A stretch of DNA of 54,758 nucleotides. It comes from an uncultured Opitutia bacterium. Lineage in GTDB: Bacteria; Verrucomicrobiota; Verrucomicrobiae; Opitutales; MB11C04. Positions within the stretch are counted from its first letter, which is position 1; every line of letters begins with the position of its first letter. The notes beneath the pieces were generated by a model, which saw only the letters and a list, made by a program, of their open reading frames with translations, searched no databases and was not told the DNA's origin. Positions 1 to 8,811 of this stretch are shown piece by piece. Position numbers and translations under genes: made by a program. The DNA lies in contig CAJWWH010000001.1 of NCBI GenBank assembly GCA_913048545.1, positions 1 to 54,758 on the forward strand. Reading direction: 5' to 3'.

Positions 1-791
1 CATTGCTGCTGTAGGAAAATACTCCGGTTCCCGAATCAATCAACGCGGTACCGTTTGAGGCTGAACCTCCCAAACTCCAGGTCAGACTGTCCCCATCCGG
101 ATCACTCCCGTTCAGGTCAATCTGATATCCCAATCCATCCTCCAACACCGTCGCACTTAACGGACCCGCACCTTCCGTGATCTCCGGGGATTCATTCACA
201 TCCGTGACCGACACCGTAAATTCCCGGTCCAAAGTGCCACCCTGATCATCCGTCACCCGAACACGGATCAGGAAACTCGCATTCGTTTCGTGATCAAACA
301 CCGAAGCAGTCAGCAGCGTACCATTCGATTCCATCGTAAACTGCGAGTTCGCGGTGCTCGCGTTGCTGTCGTAAAGCGTAAAAGTGTGCGTCGCATTCGT
401 ATCCGCATCGGTGGCACTAAACACGCCCACCTGCGTGCCCACCGATTCGTTTTCCAGTACGGTCAGACTACCGCTCGCGTTCAGGTCACTGGGCAAATCA
501 TTGACCTGTGTAATTGTAAGGTTAATCGTGATGGAATCACTCAGATTCCCGTCACTCAGATTCACCACCAGACTTTCCGATCCGTGATAGTTCGCATTGC
601 TGCTGTAGGAAAATACTCCGGTTCCCGAATCAATCAACGCGGTACCGTTCGAGGCTGAACCTCCCAAACTCCAGGTCAGACTGTCCCCGTCCGGATCACT
701 CCCGTTCAGATCAATCTGGTATCCCACTCCATCCTCCAACAGCGTGGCGCTTAACGGACCCGCACCTTCCGTGATCTCCGGGGATTCATTG
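1..791 (-). repeat. Near-identical cadherin/VCBS repeat, 594-bp (198-codon) unit
   Basis: Bases 1-197 match bases 595-791 with about eight substitutions (roughly 96% identity), an in-frame offset of 594 bp. The unit encodes one VCBS/Ig-like segment (DGDSLTWSLGG, GVFSYSSNANYHG) followed by a cadherin-like domain (TDADTNATHTF). Only about one and a third copies are visible, so the array probably continues to the left. The high identity contrasts with the diverged upstream modules and suggests recent duplication or ongoing homogenisation. Confidence 0.85.
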
Positions 792-3700
792 ATGTTAGTA
801 AGTACAACGGTAAAATTACCTTCAATCGAAGCATTATATTCATCTTTTGCCTGTAAACGGACTCCATAGGTTGAAGCATTGGACTCAAAATCAAAAATAA
901 CCGCAGTCTTCAGTGTTCCATTTGTATCGAGTATGAAAAGTGAATTATTTCCGTCTCCCGCTCCACTGACCAGACTGTATGTAATAGTAGCCCCTGCATC
1001 CGGATCGGTGGCGTTAAACTCACCAACTAAAGTGCCAGTCACCTGGTTCTCTGGAACGGTAAGAGTTCCAGAAATCAAATTGGCAGGAGTTGTATTGCTT
1101 ACCGCATTTCCTATTATAAAAGCCTTCTGCATAGCACTATGGGCAGTGCAATAATAAAGCAGGGATCCATTAAAATCAGATGGTATGACCATTGTGATCT
1201 TCGTACCTGTGTTTCCGGCATTAAATGGTCCGCCAAAGACATGTGGAGAATTCGTATCCCCATAGGTTCCGCCGATCATAAAAGGATGGCTACCGGAGAC
1301 GCCTCCATTCACGAACATGTAGGTTGACCCTCGAAACAGAGCCAGGCTGTCAAAATCAGGAGTCTGACCTGAACCATTAACAAATGTGTAATAGGGACTG
1401 CCACCCTGACCTCCACTCACAGTGAATACTTCCGCAGCTCCGTCATGTAGCCCGTCATCGATGATAGTTATGTTGAAAGTCTTTTCAAACGAAGCATTGT
1501 AATCATCCAAAACTCGGACCCTGATTGGCTGCGTGGTCGAATTGGTTTCGAAATCAAAGACAACTGCTGTTTTGAGGGTTCCATTTGCCTCTAAATTAAA
1601 CAATGCATTACCCGAATCTCCGCTACCGCTGACTAATGAGAAAGTGAAGGAAGCTCCGCTATCCTGATCGGAAGCGTTAAAATCGGTGATGACCGTTCCG
1701 ACAGCTTGGTTCTCTGCAATGTTCAGAGTTCCGGAAGGTGTGATAGCCGTTGGGGCATTATTGGCGGTGGTGGAAAAAACATACGGTGCTGACCAAGTAG
1801 TACCAGCAAGATTCGCTGCCCGTGCCCGAAAGTAGTATTGACTGGACTGGCTAAAACCTGACACCGACAAAGGCAGAGCCCCTACTCCCCGAGTGCCAGT
1901 GAATGAATGAGTATGATCCCATCCGCCGACGCTCGTTCCTCCATCCTCATCCCCCCAATAAAAAGTTACATTGGCATCCGCACCACCTGTTGAGCTGACG
2001 GTTGCGGACAGGGTGGTTCCGGATGAGGTGGTGTAAGAGGTGGAGAGATTTGACAATGCGGGCGGTCCAACCGTAGTGAAAGTGGCGGTGGGACTGTAAG
2101 TCATGCCATTAGGATTGCTCGATTGAAATCGAAAATGATACTGTGTGCCGGGTGTCAAACCCGTAAGAGTGTGGGAAAAGGCTCCGAGCGGTTTGCTTCC
2201 GAGGCTGACAGATGTGAGGGGCACAGTTCCCTTGGGACGAATAAAACGATGGGGATGATCGGATGGCAGAGAAGCGTTTATTCCCCACCGGTGAGCCAAA
2301 TAGCCCTCCATCTTATTTCGTTCAGTCGGGTCGACACTTCGGAGAAAAATCAGTTCAGCCATCTTACCCCCTATAGTTTGGGAGGGGTTCGCCCGATTGC
2401 CCATCAGGGTAATTCTCTGTTTTTCAGCTAATCCCAAGGGATCAGGAGTCGAAGCATTAACCACAGAACCGTTTACCCACATCGAGGAAGTCGATGAGTT
2501 GATATCGAAATCAATCGTAAACAAGTGCAAAGTGTCCAGGGCAGAATTAAAGTTGACTGTTGAAATCCAGGATGAGTTTTTAGCCAGTTTCGAATTGAAA
2601 GAACTGGCGTTAGCCGCCCGGAGCTCCCATTTCCCGTTTCCGACATTACCGTAGGAAATCACTGCGTCTTGCACATTGTCGATCCCACCAGTATCGACAC
2701 GGGCAACAATAAAACAGGTAAGATTACGGTTCAAAATATTGGTATAGGGACGGTTCAGATAATCATCACCATCGAAAGAAATGAGATTCAAGCCATTGTG
2801 GGAATTCAGTGCGGTCTTCGGTTTTGAGGCATTGGTTTCCTGTACCATATTGAGATTATTTCCGCTTTTATCACTCCACTGGCTAACATTACCATCGATT
2901 TGAGAAATCGAACTACTGTCATTGGCATCAAGCCAAAGGGCGAGTTTGGGACCGAGACCAAATGGGAAGGAAGAAACTGAGCGGGGAACTTGATAAGTCG
3001 AGTCATCGTCGTATCGCAAGACTATCGTCGGCTGCGTTCCCCCTCCAAAGGATGTAAGATTGCCCTCGATTGTGGCCGTGGTAGCAGAGATCGAACTTGT
3101 GGGAAGGATTTGCACAAAGGGAGCTTCGTTTAGATTTACCACGGTAACGGTTAGGGTTTGCACGATCGAATTTACTCCATCGGAAGCCTGCACCGTTACC
3201 TCATATCCGTTATTCGCCCCTGCATCCTGAGGAGTTTCAAAATCGGGAGCCTGAGAAAATTTGAGTATGCCAGTAGTGGCGTTTATCTCAAAAAACGCCT
3301 GGTCCGCACCTCCGCTTAGGGAGTAAGAGATGACTCCTCCCTCATGATCCTGCGCAATAGCCCTTCCCGCAACCATTTGGTTTTCGAACACATAAAGCGT
3401 ATGGGTTGCTGCCCCTCCATAGGAAGTGAAATATGGAACCTCGTTGAGATCAAGAAGGCTAAGGGTGAAGGATTCCTCTCGAAAAGCGCTGAACTGGTCG
3501 GTGGCACGAACCCTAATGAGATAAGAACTGGCATTACTTTCATAATCGAAATTCACGGCAGTACGAAGAGTTCCATTAACATCAAGAGTGAAAAGGTGAT
3601 TTTGTGTGGTTCCATTCTGATCATGAAGGGTGAGGGTGAGGGCAGCCGCTGCGTCCGGATCGGTGGCATTGAAATCCAACACAGCGGAACCGATGGGAAG

Positions 3701-6700
3701 ATTTTCAGTCATTGTGAGGGCTCCCCCTGGAATAATGTCGTCCGGAGGGTCGTTACTGGTGGCAAGAAAGCTTCTTACTGGAGCCCAGGATGCGCCGGCG
3801 GAATTTACCATTCTAGCGGTGTAGAAATATGTCACGCCTGCGGATAGGCCACTTATGGGATGACTATAAAGGCCAATTCCTTTGCTTCCTGAGAGCGTAT
3901 GATTACTGTCCCAACTCGCAGCAACATTACTCGCGTTGTTATCACCCCAGAAAAAGGTAAGCGTTCCATCCTCACCACCCGTGGAAAAAACCTGGGAACG
4001 CAGGGTGGCAGAACTCGGAGTGGTGTTAGTTGGAAAAATACCCGTCAATTGAGAAAGACCGGCGGTAGTAAAAGAACCAGTGGTGGAAAATGCTCGCCCC
4101 AATCCGCTCACCCCTTGAAACCGGTATTGATAAGTGGTTGCAGCAGAGAGACCAGTGAGAGTATGTGTAAATGCACCCAACGGTTTGGCTCCAAGTGAAA
4201 CCTGGGAAAGGGGTTGATTAAGGGTTGGTGCCGAAACGAGATAGGGGTGACTTGCATCAAGTGTTGCATTAAGGTCCCATTTATGAGCCAAATAACCTTC
4301 CATCCGTAACCGCTCGTTGGCATCCACTGTTCTCATACAAATGACCTCCGCGACCTTGCCCACAGGGCTTTGTGGAGTATTGGCACGATTGCCCATGAGA
4401 GTGAGCTTTTGCTTTTCCGCAATTCCGAGAGGATCATTGAGTGAATTCGTTCGAAGTTGTCCGTTCACCCAATTCGACAAGGTGCCATTTTCTTGATCAA
4501 ACGAAATCGTAAAAATGTGGAAAGTCCCGAGTGTAACGGTTTTGGTCACAGTGCCTTGCAACCAACTTCCATCTTTGGCAATCTTAGATTGAAAGTTGGC
4601 ATTGTTATTGGACCGTAACTCCCATCGCCCATCCAACCCCCCCCCGTAGGAAAAAACTGCGTCTCCGTTGTTGTTCACTCCACCGGTGTCAATTTGAACC
4701 GCGAACATCCAAGTTTGGCTGTAATCAAGAATATTGGAGTATCCGCGTTTCAGTATATCATTGCCATCAAAACTCAGTACATTCATTCCATTTCTATTGT
4801 CCACTCCTGTACTCGGTTTCGAATCATTGGAATCCTGAGTCAACGAATGATAATTTCCACTTTTATCCGTCCATTGACTGACTTTTCCTCCACTATGCGT
4901 GATCGTGCCTGAATCATTGGCATCCAACCACAAAGACAACTTGCCAGAGATGTTGTGGGGAACGAAGGGGTCTGTCCGCGCATTGGTAAAAGATGCATTG
5001 TCATCATATAACAAAAAAACCTGCGGCTGGTTGGCTCCCGTAAAAGCAGTGAGATTTCCCTCGATCACCGCTGATGTGGCAGTGATGGATGACACGCCCA
5101 TCAAATCGATTACTGGGGGATCTTCAGTATTGATTATAGTGAAAACAAAACTTTGATCCACAAAGTAGGCACCATCCGAAGCGCGAACCGTGACATTGTA
5201 ATCATTCCCGGAACCACTGTCCAATGGGTTTTCAAAGTCCGGAGACTGGGAAAAGCTGAGCACACCACTACTTGCATTAACTTCGAAGAGGGCTTGGTCG
5301 ACTCCACTATTAATCGAATAAATCAGGGTTGAGTCCACATCGCTTGCACTCACCGTGGCTACAACCTTTCTACCTTCCAAACGGTTAAAGTTGACCGTAG
5401 CCTGACCGGAATAGGAAGTGAGAGAAGGTGCTTCATTCACATTTATGAGATTGATGGTAAAATCTTGCTCCCGGAAAGCGAAAAATTCATCCGTTACCCG
5501 TACACGAATCAGATAACTTGAAGCATTACTTTCAAAATTGAAAATCGAAGCATTTCTCAGCGTGCCGTTCGAATCAATAGTAAAAAGGGCGTTCTGCGTG
5601 GTGCCATTGAGATCGGATAAAGAAAAAGAAAGAGTTGATCCTGCGTCCGGGTCAGTTGCGGAAAAATTGAGCAATGGAGAATTAACGGGCAAATTTTCGT
5701 TCATCACCAACGCCGAATCCCCTTGAATGTTATTGGGCGGGAGATTGCTGTTGGCGGTGAATGAGGTAACCGGAGCCCATGCCGTGCCTCCTGAATTAAC
5801 TGCCTTGGCGGTAAAGAAATAAGAAGTGCCATTGGAAAGCCCGGCAATGGAGTGAGACATCTGCCCTACTCCATGAGTGCCCGATAAAGTTTGAGAAAAA
5901 TCCCAATTTGCAGCAGTGTAACTTGCATTGTTGTCTCCCCAATAAAAAGTGACCGCCGGGTTTTCTTCGCCGTTAGAAAGCAATGTCGCTTTGAGGGTGG
6001 CTCCGGTCGGGGTTAGGTTCGAAGGAAATACCGTGATCAAGGTGGCAGGACCTATCGTTCTGAATACGCCAAGCGAAGAAAAAGTGCTTCCACCATTGTT
6101 TTGCGCATAAAACCTAAAGTGATGCTTGGTTCCAACCGGTAATCCGGTAAGGCTTTGAGAAAAAGAACCCACTGCCTGCGTACCAAGGGAAATTTGCTTG
6201 AGAGGCAAATTTGAGGTAGGAGGATGAGAAGCAAAAGGATGCGTTCCTTCCAAGTTGGATTCAATGCCCCATTTATGAGCTAAATATCCTTCCATTCGCT
6301 GTCGATGTGAGATGGATACACTTTTTAAACAAATCACCTCCGCCATTTTGCCAACCGGATTTCTTGTGTCGCTACTGCCACCGAATACACGGATAACCTT
6401 GTTTGCAGGAATTGCAGTAGGATCAGTAATCTGATTATCCTTAACCATGCCATTTCTGACTGAACTGAAAGTTGTATTCGTGCGGTCAAACTGAAAAGCA
6501 TATAATTGGTAGCCACTCAAACTGCTGTTGATAAATTGAGTGGTTCCGATGGATCCGCTGTTTTTATATACTTTCCCTCTGAAGTTACTCCCATTATTTG
6601 CCCGAAAATGCCAACCGTCACCCCATCCGCTGTAGCCAATCAAAGATTCTGCAGAATGAGCAACGCCCCCTGCATTCACCTCTGCCACGATAAACCAAGT

Positions 6701-7204
6701 CTGATCGAAATCCTGAATATTGGTAGGAGTCTTGGAAAGAAAATCATCTCCATCAAAGGAAAGGACATTCAGTCCGTTTTGAGTGACTGTACCAGTTAAT
6801 GGTTTTTTAGCTGCATCACTTTGGCTCATATGCAATCCATTACCGCTTTGATCTCGCCACTCACTGACCACTCCTCCCGAGTGGGTGATGGTCGAACTAT
6901 CATTTGCATCCAGCCACAATGCTAAATTTGATCCAAAGCCAAGGGGAACAAAAGGGTCCGGTCTTAGCGATGAATAATTCTGATCGTCATCATAAAAAAG
7001 AAGGACATTAGGTTGATCCGCACCACTGAAGGAGTTTAAATTTCCAGAAACTGTTGCTGAGTTAATGGTTATCGAATTGACGTTTCCGAGAGAAATTGAA
7101 GGAGCAGCAGCATTGATCGGAATTGAGGCAAAAAAAGGAACACACACAAGGAGAATCAAATTGTTTCGTAATGAAACAAACAAACCTATATGGGCAATAA
7201 ACAC
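1..7204 (-). CDS. Giant secreted LamG/FN3/cadherin/cupredoxin surface protein (3' end outside window)
   Basis: The minus-strand frame is open from a stop just upstream of 7213 to the window edge, about 2400 codons. It has no ATG near the start. Likely starts are GTG at 7204 (or 7213) or TTG at 7183; the TTG start gives a neat signal peptide (Arg-containing n-region, hydrophobic LILLVCVPFFASIPI, Ala-Ala-Ala before the mature part). Three ~2 kb modules follow. Each has a LamG/concanavalin-like domain (LALWLDANDSS, ending AHKWG; about 6960-6260, 4960-4250 and 2970-2265), two FN3-like domains, then cadherin-like domains (D-x-N-E-x-P linkers, TDPDAG and VRVTD calcium-type motifs). Module 3 also carries a cupredoxin-like domain, and alternating VCBS/cadherin repeats run off the edge. 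Predicted role: large cell-surface or secreted adhesin or matrix protein, unusually rich in Asn-Ala-Ser/Thr. Exact substrate unknown. Module assignment is by eye. Confidence 0.85.
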   Translation of the reverse strand, partial: MFIAHIGLFVSLRNNLILLVCVPFFASIPINAAAPSISLGNVNSITINSATVSGNLNSFSGADQPNVLLFYDDDQNYSSLRPDPFVPLGFGSNLALWLDANDSSTITHSGGVVSEWRDQSGNGLHMSQSDAAKKPLTGTVTQNGLNVLSFDGDDFLSKTPTNIQDFDQTWFIVAEVNAGGVAHSAESLIGYSGWGDGWHFRANNGSNFRGKVYKNSGSIGTTQFINSSLSGYQLYAFQFDRTNTTFSSVRNGMVKDNQITDPTAIPANKVIRVFGGSSDTRNPVGKMAEVICLKSVSISHRQRMEGYLAHKWGIESNLEGTHPFASHPPTSNLPLKQISLGTQAVGSFSQSLTGLPVGTKHHFRFYAQNNGGSTFSSLGVFRTIGPATLITVFPSNLTPTGATLKATLLSNGEENPAVTFYWGDNNASYTAANWDFSQTLSGTHGVGQMSHSIAGLSNGTSYFFTAKAVNSGGTAWAPVTSFTANSNLPPNNIQGDSALVMNENLPVNSPLLNFSATDPDAGSTLSFSLSDLNGTTQNALFTIDSNGTLRNASIFNFESNASSYLIRVRVTDEFFAFREQDFTINLINVNEAPSLTSYSGQATVNFNRLEGRKVVATVSASDVDSTLIYSINSGVDQALFEVNASSGVLSFSQSPDFENPLDSGSGNDYNVTVRASDGAYFVDQSFVFTIINTEDPPVIDLMGVSSITATSAVIEGNLTAFTGANQPQVFLLYDDNASFTNARTDPFVPHNISGKLSLWLDANDSGTITHSGGKVSQWTDKSGNYHSLTQDSNDSKPSTGVDNRNGMNVLSFDGNDILKRGYSNILDYSQTWMFAVQIDTGGVNNNGDAVFSYGGGLDGRWELRSNNNANFQSKIAKDGSWLQGTVTKTVTLGTFHIFTISFDQENGTLSNWVNGQLRTNSLNDPLGIAEKQKLTLMGNRANTPQSPVGKVAEVICMRTVDANERLRMEGYLAHKWDLNATLDASHPYLVSAPTLNQPLSQVSLGAKPLGAFTHTLTGLSAATTYQYRFQGVSGLGRAFSTTGSFTTAGLSQLTGIFPTNTTPSSATLRSQVFSTGGEDGTLTFFWGDNNASNVAASWDSNHTLSGSKGIGLYSHPISGLSAGVTYFYTARMVNSAGASWAPVRSFLATSNDPPDDIIPGGALTMTENLPIGSAVLDFNATDPDAAAALTLTLHDQNGTTQNHLFTLDVNGTLRTAVNFDYESNASSYLIRVRATDQFSAFREESFTLSLLDLNEVPYFTSYGGAATHTLYVFENQMVAGRAIAQDHEGGVISYSLSGGADQAFFEINATTGILKFSQAPDFETPQDAGANNGYEVTVQASDGVNSIVQTLTVTVVNLNEAPFVQILPTSSISATTATIEGNLTSFGGGTQPTIVLRYDDDSTYQVPRSVSSFPFGLGPKLALWLDANDSSSISQIDGNVSQWSDKSGNNLNMVQETNASKPKTALNSHNGLNLISFDGDDYLNRPYTNILNRNLTCFIVARVDTGGIDNVQDAVISYGNVGNGKWELRAANASSFNSKLAKNSSWISTVNFNSALDTLHLFTIDFDINSSTSSMWVNGSVVNASTPDPLGLAEKQRITLMGNRANPSQTIGGKMAELIFLRSVDPTERNKMEGYLAHRWGINASLPSDHPHRFIRPKGTVPLTSVSLGSKPLGAFSHTLTGLTPGTQYHFRFQSSNPNGMTYSPTATFTTVGPPALSNLSTSYTTSSGTTLSATVSSTGGADANVTFYWGDEDGGTSVGGWDHTHSFTGTRGVGALPLSVSGFSQSSQYYFRARAANLAGTTWSAPYVFSTTANNAPTAITPSGTLNIAENQAVGTVITDFNASDQDSGASFTFSLVSGSGDSGNALFNLEANGTLKTAVVFDFETNSTTQPIRVRVLDDYNASFEKTFNITIIDDGLHDGAAEVFTVSGGQGGSPYYTFVNGSGQTPDFDSLALFRGSTYMFVNGGVSGSHPFMIGGTYGDTNSPHVFGGPFNAGNTGTKITMVIPSDFNGSLLYYCTAHSAMQKAFIIGNAVSNTTPANLISGTLTVPENQVTGTLVGEFNATDPDAGATITYSLVSGAGDGNNSLFILDTNGTLKTAVIFDFESNASTYGVRLQAKDEYNASIEGNFTVVLTNINESPEITEGAGPLSATLLEDGVGYQIDLNGSDPDGDSLTWSLGGSASNGTALIDSGTGVFSYSSNANYHGSESLVVNLSDGNLSDSITINLTITQVNDLPSDLNASGSLTVLENESVGTQVGVFSATDADTNATHTFTLYDSNASTANSQFTMESNGTLLTASVFDHETNASFLIRVRVTDDQGGTLDREFTVSVTDVNESPEITEGAGPLSATVLEDGLGYQIDLNGSDPDGDSLTWSLGGSASNGTALIDSGTGVFSYSSN
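790..7100 (-). repeat. Three diverged ~2 kb LamG-FN3-FN3-cadherin modules inside the giant gene
   Basis: The same domain order appears three times, starting near 7100, 5120 and 3150. Each copy opens with a short Ile-Thr-x-x-(S/A)-A-T-(V/I)-x-G-N-L strand and an LLFYDD/LLYDD/LRYDD segment. The LamG-like domain follows, with LWLDAND near its start and EGYLAHKW (or AHRW) near its end. Two FN3-like domains come next (LTGL and FYWGD motifs), then cadherin-like domains. The copies are clearly homologous but differ at many residues, so the triplication is old. Copies 1 and 2 end in two cadherins. In copy 3 a cupredoxin-like domain sits between its cadherins. Confidence 0.75.
1105..1465 (-). other. 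Cupredoxin-like (type 1 copper) domain encoded within the giant gene
   Basis: The stretch reads FTVSGGQGG ... FRGSTYMF ... SGSHPFMIGG ... ITMVIPSD ... LLYYCTAHSAMQKAF. It has the spaced ligands of a blue-copper site: His at 1286-1288, Cys at 1148-1150, His at 1139-1141 and Met at 1130-1132. The C-x2-H-x2-M spacing matches amicyanin-type loops. Similar 'YYC-x2-H-x2-M' segments are known in other large secreted proteins. Metal binding is inferred from the motif, not shown. Confidence 0.7.
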
Positions 7205-7483
7205 TATGGGCACAATTTTTTAATAAAATATTATTAAAAAATATTAAATAACAAGTAATAAATAACCTACAGAATCGCAAGATTAAAAGTGTAAATATAA
7301 CAATAATCTATATTATCCTAATAATATATAGCACGAACGAATTATGAATGCCCTAATTCGCTAAAAACCACTCTTTGCTAATTAAAAGTGAAACAAATTT
7401 TGGATTTATAATGCAAAATATAAAATCCCAATTTCTGATACAAATTTATTCAGACATAGGATTAGTAGAATTACTTAAAAAAT
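7205..7483. other. AT-rich intergenic region between ftsZ and the giant gene, with an all-A/T inverted repeat
   Basis: No gene is seen here. A perfect 10-bp inverted repeat made only of A and T pairs 7216-7225 with 7232-7241, with a 6-nt loop. It lies just upstream of the possible starts of the giant gene on the minus strand. Several TATA-like hexamers occur at about 7290-7330, but I see no convincing -35 partner. The region probably holds the giant gene's promoter and may hold the end of the dcw transcript. I see no GC-rich intrinsic terminator for ftsZ. Confidence 0.4.
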
Positions 7484-8773
7484 TTAAATCGCAATCTTCA
7501 CACCTCTGCGTAAATAAGCGGGCACATCCAAATCCTCGCCTGCGTAAATATTCCGCGATGGTGAGTCGCCAAAAATGCCTCTTTGGTTCTCAGCCTCCAT
7601 AAAGTCAAATGTGTTTTGGTCTAAAGGCTCTTTTTTATTCCGGAGGGAATCAGTTGATATTTTTTTGCCGGTCTTCGGCAATTTTTTTTCTTTTTTAAGT
7701 TTGGAAGAATGAGCGACTTTAGTTTTGGGCAGTGATGTAATCACTTCCTTAGCGGAGGGAGCAACATCGGCTTTGGGTGTACCCGCTTCTAGATCCGTTG
7801 CTCCCAGAACAGTAATTTGTACTCGTTCGCCCATATTCTCATCCACATGGGCCCCAAATACGATATGTTCACCTGCCTTAAACTCTTCGCGAATCTCAGT
7901 GGAGACTTGCTGAAGTGCCGCCATCCCCATACCGGTTCCGCCGGTAATTAATATTAATAAAGCATCGGCCGCTTTGGATACATCGGGCAGGTGCAACATG
8001 GGACAGAGCAAAAGTTCACGAACTGCCTGCCGGATCGCATCTTTTCCATCCCCTTCTCCATAGCCAAACAAAGTTCTCCCTGCACGCCGGTTAAATGCTT
8101 TGCGAAGATGAACAAAATCGACATCGATCATCCCCCTCCGAAAGACCAGAGAACAGATGGCAGAGATTCCTTTACTGACATTCCTTCCGGCTTCGGCAAA
8201 GCATTCAAGGGCGGTGGCATCGGCTCCGCCCATTTGTAACAGCGAATCATTGGGCAATGGAACAACCGCGTTGGCGAACTTCCTTAAGTCTGCGAGACAT
8301 TCTTCCGCCATACTATGCCGGCTTTTTTCCCAACTGAAAGGCAGGGGAGTAAAAGCAAAAACCAGTGCCCCAGCCTCTCGTGCCAATCGGGCAATCACCG
8401 GGGCAGCACCGCCCCCTGTACCACCACCGAGTCCGGCCAATAAAAAAACCAAGTCAACCCCTTGCAGCTTTTTTCTAATATTGTCTTTTTCTTCCTCCAA
8501 AGCTTTGCGGGCTAAAGTATGCTCGCCTCCGGTGCCCATACCACGGGTATGACGACGTCCAAAGGAGAGTTTTTCTCCAGCAATACAATCCGCCAACGCT
8601 CGACTGTCCACATCCACCGCTAAGTGCTCAACACTTTGAAAATTATCAAAACGCAGACCATCGACAAGAGAAAGTCCTGCCCCCCCTACCCCTATTATTT
8701 TGGCCCGAATGCCAGGGATTTCATTTTCAGGAGAAAAATTAGTTTCTTTGGGGAATAAATTTTCTTGGCTCAT
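7484..8773 (-). CDS. ftsZ: Cell division protein FtsZ (divergent)
   Basis: Tubulin-like GTPase that forms the cytokinetic ring. 429 aa, last gene of the dcw cluster, 38 bp after ftsA. Visible features: Rossmann start IIGVGGAG (26-33); tubulin signature GLGGGTGGG (114-122), with Gly where FtsZ normally has Thr/Ser (GGGTGTG); a T7-loop segment MIDVDFVHLR (215-224); a long basic low-complexity linker (~335-405); and a C-terminal conserved peptide LDVPAYLRR (415-423), the site that binds FtsA and other partners. In E. coli numbering the T7 loop has N207 to Asp and the catalytic D212 to His, while D209 is kept. Family identity is secure from the fold motifs, C-terminal peptide and position after ftsA. 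The altered catalytic loop is unusual and suggests changed GTPase kinetics. Confidence 0.95.
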   Translation of the reverse strand: MSQENLFPKETNFSPENEIPGIRAKIIGVGGAGLSLVDGLRFDNFQSVEHLAVDVDSRALADCIAGEKLSFGRRHTRGMGTGGEHTLARKALEEEKDNIRKKLQGVDLVFLLAGLGGGTGGGAAPVIARLAREAGALVFAFTPLPFSWEKSRHSMAEECLADLRKFANAVVPLPNDSLLQMGGADATALECFAEAGRNVSKGISAICSLVFRRGMIDVDFVHLRKAFNRRAGRTLFGYGEGDGKDAIRQAVRELLLCPMLHLPDVSKAADALLILITGGTGMGMAALQQVSTEIREEFKAGEHIVFGAHVDENMGERVQITVLGATDLEAGTPKADVAPSAKEVITSLPKTKVAHSSKLKKEKKLPKTGKKISTDSLRNKKEPLDQNTFDFMEAENQRGIFGDSPSRNIYAGEDLDVPAYLRRGVKIAI

Positions 8774-8811
8774 TTCGTTTTCTTTCAGTTTGGTTACAAC
8801 TTCAGTGTATT

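Noticed and set aside
1..791. CRISPR array because of near-identical repeats
   Set aside because: The repeat is a 594-bp coding unit in frame with the gene, not short palindromic repeats with spacers.
290..6799. Many plus-strand open frames of 60-170 codons opposite the giant gene
   Set aside because: They are antisense shadows of a continuous minus-strand frame with clear domain repeats; none shows a recognisable motif.
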